DNA from: Cupriavidus lacunae
GTDB lineage: Bacteria; Pseudomonadota; Gammaproteobacteria; Burkholderiales; Burkholderiaceae
Length of the DNA: 64,000 nt
NCBI RefSeq assembly: GCF_003353055.1
Contig: NZ_QKWJ01000021.1
Location: 1 to 64,000 of the forward strand
Direction: 5' to 3'
Of the stretch, positions 59,376 to 64,000 are shown piece by piece (position 1 is the stretch's first letter; each line of letters begins with the position of its first letter). The notes under the pieces are model-generated. The model did no database searches. It worked only from the letters and a program-made list of their open reading frames with translations, and was not told where the DNA came from. The translations under genes and the position numbers were made by a program.

Positions 59376-60707
59376 ATGCATCGTTTCAAACATCTCTGCG
59401 CATGGTGCCTGGCACTGATGCTGATGGCGCCCCTGGGGCCAGCGCTGGCGCAATCCAAGCTGAGCAATGCGCAGCTTGACCAGCTTGCCGCGCCGGTCGC
59501 GCTGTATCCGGATGCGCTGCTGTCGCAGGTGCTGATGGCGGCCACCTATCCGGCCGACGTCGCCGCTGCGGCGCAGTGGTCCAAGGCCAATCCCAGCCTG
59601 TCTGGCGATGCCGCGACCAAGGCGGTGGCCAGCCAGTCCTGGGACCCCAGCGTGCAATCGCTGGCGGCATTTCCTTCGGTGCTCGACATGATGGGGCGCC
59701 AGCCGCAGTGGGTGCAGTCGATCGGCGATGCCTTCCTGGCCCAGCCCAACGATGTGATGGATTCGGTGCAGCGCTTGCGCGTGCAGGCGCACAACGCGGG
59801 CACGCTGTAGACGACCGAGCAGCAGAAGGTTGTCACGCAGAGCTCCGGCGGCACCACCGTCGTGCAGATCGAGCCGGCCAACCCGCAGGTGGTGTACGTG
59901 CCGACCTACAACCCGACCACGGTCTACGGTACCTGGGCGTACCCGGCCTATCCGCCGGCCTATTATCCGCCGCCGCCTGGCTCGGCGTTTGCCACGGCGA
60001 TGGTAGCGGGCATCGGCTTCGGGCTTGGCGTGGCAGCGGTCGATGCGATGTGGGGCGGGTTCAACTGGCATGACCACGACGTCAACATCAATGTGAACCG
60101 CTACAACAACATCAACGTCAACCAGCGCCTGGACGTCAACCGCGCCAATGTGAACTGGCAGCACAATCCCGCCCACCGCGGCAACGTGCCCTACAACAAC
60201 GCGGCGGTGCGCGGGCGCTACGACCAGCAGCGCCAGGCCGGTCTGGCCAGCCGTCCGGCGGGCGCGCAGCCGGGGCAGCGCGTGGGTGGCGCCGGCGGGG
60301 TGCAGCGTGAGCCTTCCCAGCGTGACCAGGCGCGCGAACGCGCGGCCCAGTCGTTCGAAGGCCGCACCGGGCAATCCATACCGGGCCATGCGGGCGGCGC
60401 GGCGGAGCGCTCGCGGCCGGGTGCGGCCGGTGGTGGCGTGCAGAATCCGCGGCCGGCCGGCGCTGACCGCCAGCGCGCGGACCAGGCAGCGGCACGTGAC
60501 CGTGCCCACAATGCCAACCGCGACAGTGCGCTGCGCGATGCCGGCAACGGCGAGCGGGTGCACTAGCAGACGCAGCGCGCAGGGTTGTCGCAGCGGGAGG
60601 CGCCGCAAGCGCGCCCGGCCGGGCTCAACCAGGGTGGCGGGCTGGGTGGTGGTGGTGGTGGTGGCCGGCTGGGCGGCGGCGAACATTTCGGCCATGGTCG
60701 GAGGTAA
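59376..60707 (+). pseudogene. DUF3300-family envelope protein with two internal TAG codons
   Basis: One frame of 443 codons from ATG 59376 to TAA 60705-60707. It starts with a signal peptide (LCAWCLALMLMAPLGPALAQ). The DUF3300 domain is seen in LDQLAAPVALYPDALLSQVL, ATYPADVAAAAQWSKANPSL and VQSIGDAFLAQPNDVMDSVQ. TAG at 59808-59810 interrupts it where homologues continue; the following TTEQQKVVTQSSGG and IEPANPQVVYVPTYNPTTVY are the family's next segments. A second TAG at 60564-60566 precedes a Gly-rich tail ending EHFGHGRR. Unless both are read through, only the N-terminal 144 residues are made. A DUF2950 gene follows, its usual partner. Confidence 0.85.
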
Positions 60708-60710
60708 ATC

Positions 60711-61580
60711 ATGATGCGCATGACGGGCAATCCCTTCTCTGCCGCTTTCTCCGCAACCGGGGTGCGCGCGCTGGTGGCCGCCGCGGTCCTGTCGCTGGGG
60801 CTGCCGGCGATGGCCCAGCAGGTCTTCCCCAGCCCCGACGCGGCCGCCGAGGCGCTGGGCGATGCCATTGCGCGCAGCGACGGCGACGCGCTGCAGCGGG
60901 TGCTGGGCAAGCAATACCAGTCGCTGGTGCCGCAGGGCACCATCGACCGGGATGATGTCTATGCGTTTCTCGGCGCCTGGGCGCGCCACCATGCCGTGCA
61001 GCCCGATGGCGAGCGCCGCGCGCTGATTGCGGTCGGGCAGAGCGGATGGACCTTCCCCGTGCCGCTGGCAAAGCAGAAGGACGGCTGGCAGTTCGACCTG
61101 CGCGCCGGCAAGCAGGAAGTGCACCGCCGCCGTCTCGGGCGCAATGAGCTGGTGACCATGGAAACGCTGCTGCAACTGGCCGATGCCCAGCAGCGCTACG
61201 CGGACCAGGTCGGGCAGGGGCGCTACGCCGCCCGGCTGATCAGCTCGCCGGGCAAGACCAACGGGCTGTACTGGCCCGCCGCCAGCGAGCAGGACGCCAG
61301 CCCGGTCGGCCCGGATGCGCTGGCGATGGGCCCCGATACGCCCGCCGCGGATGCCTTCTACGGCTACCACTATCGGATCCTGCCGCCGGGCAAGGGCAGT
61401 GACGCCAAATATGGGCTGATTGCCTGGCCCGCCCGCTATGGCGATACTGGCGTGCACACCTTCATGCTTGGCAGCGACCGTGTGTTCTATGAGCGCGACC
61501 TCGGGCCCGGCACCGCATCCCGCGCCACTGCCATCCGCAGCTTCTCGCCGGACGGCTGGAAGCGAGTGGCTGATCGCTGA
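60711..61580 (+). CDS. DUF2950-family exported protein
   Basis: A 289-residue protein beginning after GGAGGTAA. A signal peptide (VRALVAAAVLSLGLPAMAQ) precedes the DUF2950 domain: FPSPDAAAEALGDAIARSDG, LLQLADAQQRYADQVGQGRY, DAFYGYHYRILPPGKGSDA and PARYGDTGVHTFMLGSDRVF. It starts three bases after the DUF3300 stop, and the two families are commonly encoded together in proteobacteria. Their function is unknown; a role in the cell envelope is inferred from export. This member is intact although its partner is broken. Confidence 0.9.
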   Translation: MMRMTGNPFSAAFSATGVRALVAAAVLSLGLPAMAQQVFPSPDAAAEALGDAIARSDGDALQRVLGKQYQSLVPQGTIDRDDVYAFLGAWARHHAVQPDGERRALIAVGQSGWTFPVPLAKQKDGWQFDLRAGKQEVHRRRLGRNELVTMETLLQLADAQQRYADQVGQGRYAARLISSPGKTNGLYWPAASEQDASPVGPDALAMGPDTPAADAFYGYHYRILPPGKGSDAKYGLIAWPARYGDTGVHTFMLGSDRVFYERDLGPGTASRATAIRSFSPDGWKRVADR

Positions 61581-61599
61581 CCCGCCGGCTGGCCGCCGT

Positions 61600-61940
61600 C
61601 TAGGCCAGCCGCCGCTCGCCTGGCGCCGCGCCGTACTCGGCTAGATTTGCCACCTCGTCCCGGCGCGGGGCCTGGTCCAGGTCGGCATTGACCGAGGCCA
61701 GCCCATCGCGGTCGATGATCCGCAGGTGCCGCTGGCGCACCGAGATCAGCCCGACCGCGGCAAAGCGCGCCGCATGGCCAGCCGCTGCGTCGCCCGCATC
61801 GATCCCACCGCCACCAGCAGCACCCGTACTTCCACGCGGTCCGGATGCAACGCCAGCGGCCGCCGCGGGTCCTTGCCGGCGCCGTTGCAGACATGGCGAA
61901 AGAGGCAGAGCGAGCAGGCTGGTGCGCCGCTGTCCGGCAT
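61600..61940 (-). pseudogene. Remnant of a Crp/Fnr-type regulator
   Basis: Read on the minus strand, one frame has a Cys-rich N-terminal piece, PACSLCLFRHVCNGAGKDP, like the start of Fnr-type proteins. A second frame ends with RFAAVGLISVRQRHLRIIDR followed by DGLASV, the last helix and wing of a Crp/Fnr HTH. The cyclic-nucleotide-like middle domain is missing and the two parts are in different phases. This fits a gene deleted to its two ends. The identification is from motifs only. Confidence 0.45.
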
Positions 61941-62176
61941 GGTTGTGGTTTTTCCCAAAAAGTGATGACAAAGTACAAAACGCCGGCAACGCAAGCTATC
62001 TCACCGCGATCTGCGTACTTTCGTATGGCTGCTTTAGTAATTTCGTGTCGGGCGAAAAGACCATGGCGACGCTTACGCCCTGTTACCGGGCAGAGCGGGA
62101 GGACGCCTCCCGAGTGTGGTATGCTGCAATGCAACAATAAAGGCACAGGGGGAGATTCCGTCACATAGGAGTCCTC
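61941..62176. promoter_or_regulatory. Upstream region of the esterase gene
   Basis: A short AT-richer stretch (61960-62060) is followed by a probable leader. CTGCAATGCA at 62122-62131 resembles the CTGC-N3-GCA pattern of PhaR sites. AGGAGTCC lies six bases before the ATG. No gene is seen. Confidence 0.35.
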
Positions 62177-63265
62177 ATGACCAAAAGTCTTGCCGCTGAC
62201 TGGCATGCGCAGATCCGGCGACTGAGCCGTGTGCAGGCCCGCACGGAAGCCCAGGTGAGATCCTGGCTGGACCGCATGGATTCGCTGAATCCGCTCACGC
62301 CGGCGCGCCCGGATGGCCCGCCCGGCCGAGCCCGGGCACCTCGGCCGGCCTCCGCGCCGGGCGGCCTGCCCGGAACCTGGCAGGCACACCGGCTGCGGCT
62401 GGCGCCGCAGCCCGGTGAGCTGGTACCGCAACTTTCGTATCACCTGTACATCCCGTCCAAGGCCCATCGCGGTCCGTTGCCGGTGGTGGTGATGCTGCAT
62501 GGCTGCCGCCAGACGCCCGATGAGCTGTCCGCGGGTACGCGCATGAACGCGCTGGCCGAACGCGAGGGATTTATCGTGGCCTACCCGCAACAGCCATTGC
62601 GCCGGCAGGTGCAGCGCTGCTGGCAGTGGTTCGACCTGGGCGCTGCCGAAGGCGGGCGCGAGGCGCAGGCGGTGGCCATGCTGATCGATGCGCTGGCGGC
62701 GCGCCACGACGTGCGCGAACGCGAGATCTACCTGGCCGGCATGTCCGCCGGTGCGGCCATGGCCGCGGTGGTGGCGCTGCGCTACCCGGGCAAGGTCGCG
62801 GCCGTGGCCCTGCATTCGGGGGTGGTCATCGGCGCGGCCGACAATCCACGCGCCGGCTTGCGCGCGATGCAGCAGGGGTCGGCGTCCGAGCCGTCCTGGC
62901 TGCTCGATGCCGCCGGCGCGACGCCGGGCGGACCCGAGATGCCGGCGCTGGTGATCCACGGCCTGGCCGACGACGCGGTGCATCCGGTCAATGGCCGCCT
63001 GCTGGCGCGGCAGTTCCTGGCCTACAACGGCCTCGAAGACCGGCTCGCCGGTACGCCCACGCCACCCGACCCGGACGGCGAAACGCCGGGCCGGTCCCAT
63101 GAATACCGCTTCGGCCGCTGGCGCCGCGACCTGGTGACGCTGGTGGAAGTGGAGGGCCTGGACCACGCCTGGAGCGGGGGCGATGCCAGCTACGGCTACC
63201 ACAGCGAAATCGGCCCCGATGCCAGCAGGATGATGTGGCAATTCTTCCGCCAGCACCGGCGCTGA
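62177..63265 (+). CDS. PHB-depolymerase-family esterase
   Basis: A 362-residue alpha/beta hydrolase of the PHB depolymerase (Esterase_PHB) family. LSYHLYIPSKAHRGPLPVVV is the usual beginning of the domain, VMLHGCRQTPDELSAGTRMN is the oxyanion region, and IYLAGMSAGAAMAAVVALRY holds the Ser nucleophile. The acid is in VIHGLADDAVHPVN, and VEGLDHAWSGGDASYGYH provides the His. There is no signal peptide, so it is probably intracellular or a general feruloyl/acetyl esterase. The N-terminal 60 residues are a charged extension. A terminator shared with the convergent transporter follows. Confidence 0.9.
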   Translation: MTKSLAADWHAQIRRLSRVQARTEAQVRSWLDRMDSLNPLTPARPDGPPGRARAPRPASAPGGLPGTWQAHRLRLAPQPGELVPQLSYHLYIPSKAHRGPLPVVVMLHGCRQTPDELSAGTRMNALAEREGFIVAYPQQPLRRQVQRCWQWFDLGAAEGGREAQAVAMLIDALAARHDVREREIYLAGMSAGAAMAAVVALRYPGKVAAVALHSGVVIGAADNPRAGLRAMQQGSASEPSWLLDAAGATPGGPEMPALVIHGLADDAVHPVNGRLLARQFLAYNGLEDRLAGTPTPPDPDGETPGRSHEYRFGRWRRDLVTLVEVEGLDHAWSGGDASYGYHSEIGPDASRMMWQFFRQHRR

Positions 63266-63290
63266 CGCGCGGCGAGCAGGAAACCGCATA

Positions 63291-63325
63291 AAAAAGAAGG
63301 GAGGGCATCAGCCCTCCCTTCTTTG
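63291..63325. terminator. Bidirectional terminator between esterase and MFS genes
   Basis: A perfect stem of about 14 bp (AAAGAAGGGAGGGC / GCCCTCCCTTCTTT) with an ATCA loop. A- and T-runs on either side suit both convergent genes. Confidence 0.9.
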
Positions 63326-63342
63326 TTGTTGCAGCCGCCGCG

Positions 63343-64000
63343 TCAGCCGCGCGAGCCGTCCTTCACGAACAGCGCCGTCACCATGCCGAGCACGCACAGC
63401 GCCACCACATAGTGGGCCGGCGCCAGCGGATCTTCTTTCAGCATCAGCGTGACGACCATCGGCGTGAGCCCGCCGAAGATCGCATACGACACGTTGTACG
63501 AGAACGACAGGCCCGAGAAGCGCACCTGCGCGGGGAAGGCATTGACCAGCACGAACGGCACCGCGCCAATGGTGCCGACCAGGAAGCCGGCCAGCGCATA
63601 GAGCGGCAGCAGCAGGTCGGGGCGGGTGAAGATGGTCGTGTAGAAAACGTAGCTGCAGATTGCCAGCAGCAGGCCGCCGACGAACAGCGTGCGGCGTGCG
63701 CCGATGCGGTCGGCGAGCGCGCCCGCGACGATGCAGCCGACCGTCAGGCACAGCGTGGCCACGCTGTTGGCAACCAGCGCGGTGCGCGCATCGAAGCCGT
63801 ACACCTTCTGCAGGAAGGTTGGCGTCATCAGGATCACCACCACGATGCCGGCCGACAGCATCCAGGTCAGCAGCATCGACACCGCGACGCCGCCGCCGTG
63901 GTCGCGCATCACCGACTTCAGCGGCATCTCCGCCGCCAGGGCCTTGCGCTTCTGCAGCTCGGCAAAGACCGGCGTTTCATGCAGCCAGCGCCGCAGGTAC
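63343..64000 (-). CDS. MFS transporter of the metabolite:H+ symporter type, C-terminal part
   Basis: The gene runs beyond the right edge; 219 codons are present, beginning at the boundary with YLRRWLHETPVFAELQKRKA. This segment, the central loop before helix 7, is characteristic of MHS-family (ProP, KgtP-like) symporters. Six hydrophobic helices follow, including SMLLTWMLSAGIVVVILMTP and VGCIVAGALADRIGARRTLF, with the loop motif of the MFS. The gene ends VMVTALFVKDGSRG-like and converges with the esterase. Substrates of MHS transporters are carboxylates or betaines; this one is unassigned. Confidence 0.88.
   Translation of the reverse strand, partial: YLRRWLHETPVFAELQKRKALAAEMPLKSVMRDHGGGVAVSMLLTWMLSAGIVVVILMTPTFLQKVYGFDARTALVANSVATLCLTVGCIVAGALADRIGARRTLFVGGLLLAICSYVFYTTIFTRPDLLLPLYALAGFLVGTIGAVPFVLVNAFPAQVRFSGLSFSYNVSYAIFGGLTPMVVTLMLKEDPLAPAHYVVALCVLGMVTALFVKDGSRG

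Noticed and set aside
56276..60566. General reassignment or suppression of TAG
   Set aside because: At least nine intact genes here (for example those ending at 24344, 28096, 43243, 44913 and 48597) end normally in TAG.
58803..61457. Very long minus-strand frame opposite the DUF3300 and DUF2950 genes
   Set aside because: The plus strand has signal peptides and family domains here. The minus frame is a composition effect.

Overview
The window is GC-rich, densely coded DNA of the kind found in Burkholderiaceae (Betaproteobacteria). The many CoA-pathway genes, IclR, LysR and MocR regulators, RND and EmrAB-type pumps and a PHB-depolymerase-type esterase suggest Cupriavidus or a close relative. 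This placement is inferred from gene content and base composition only; no rRNA or tRNA gene is present to confirm it. It looks like an accessory, catabolism-rich part of the genome.

Region 1 (1-19.1 kb) is acyl-CoA metabolism. The end of an SDR gene is followed by a heteromeric acyl-CoA dehydrogenase pair and a MaoC hydratase. A convergent paralogous dehydrogenase and a frameshifted IS110-family element come next. A long minus-strand block then carries, in transcription order, SDR, acyl-CoA dehydrogenase, MaoC hydratase, ADP-forming acyl-CoA ligase, a citrate-synthase-fold lyase, a second dehydrogenase and a CaiB-type CoA-transferase, with an IclR regulator at each end. A plus-strand pair (tandem-MaoC hydratase of mesaconyl-CoA type and CitE-type lyase) and a GntR/UTRA regulator follow. 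Several enzymes lack the usual catalytic acid, so the block may use unusual chemistry on a branched or dicarboxylic acyl-CoA.

Region 2 (19.2-32.7 kb) is transport and stress. It has a DHA2 exporter, a methyltransferase/isomerase-like pair, a MarR gene, a secreted alpha/beta hydrolase, a cupin, an HxlR regulator, a DHA1 exporter and a complete RND efflux operon. Three near-identical 14-bp palindromes mark a probable MarR regulon, and a closely related palindrome sits at the HxlR gene.

Region 3 (33.3-43.3 kb) is the most interesting. It has a PcpA/LinE-type hydroquinone ring-cleaving dioxygenase, a quinone-reductase-like flavoprotein, a maleylacetate-reductase-like dehydrogenase, a LinD/PcpC-type glutathione enzyme, a nitroreductase, an outer-membrane channel, a LysR regulator, an amidase and a tryptophan-2,3-dioxygenase-like heme protein. 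Together they resemble a (halo/nitro)hydroquinone pathway with an unassigned upper part. A 54-codon gene lies overlapped between the dehydrogenase and the heme protein. The amidase carries an N-terminus copied from a dehydrogenase of the same kind as its neighbour. Related hairpins lie inside and at the end of the cluster.

Region 4 (43.5-50 kb) holds a MocR regulator, a Tat-exported hydrolase flanked by a 125-bp direct repeat, a GNAT gene, a redox trio (NmrA-like, AhpD-like, cupin) and a bestrophin-type channel. Region 5 (50.1-56.6 kb) is a MarR-controlled EmrAB/NodT-type pump, a second MarR gene and a response regulator broken by an in-frame TAG. Region 6 (57-64 kb) has a LysR gene, an orphan IS3 OrfA-like gene, a DUF3300 gene broken by two in-frame TAG codons next to an intact DUF2950 gene, a Crp/Fnr remnant, a PHB-depolymerase-type esterase and the end of an MFS transporter. 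No CRISPR array, rRNA or tRNA gene was seen.
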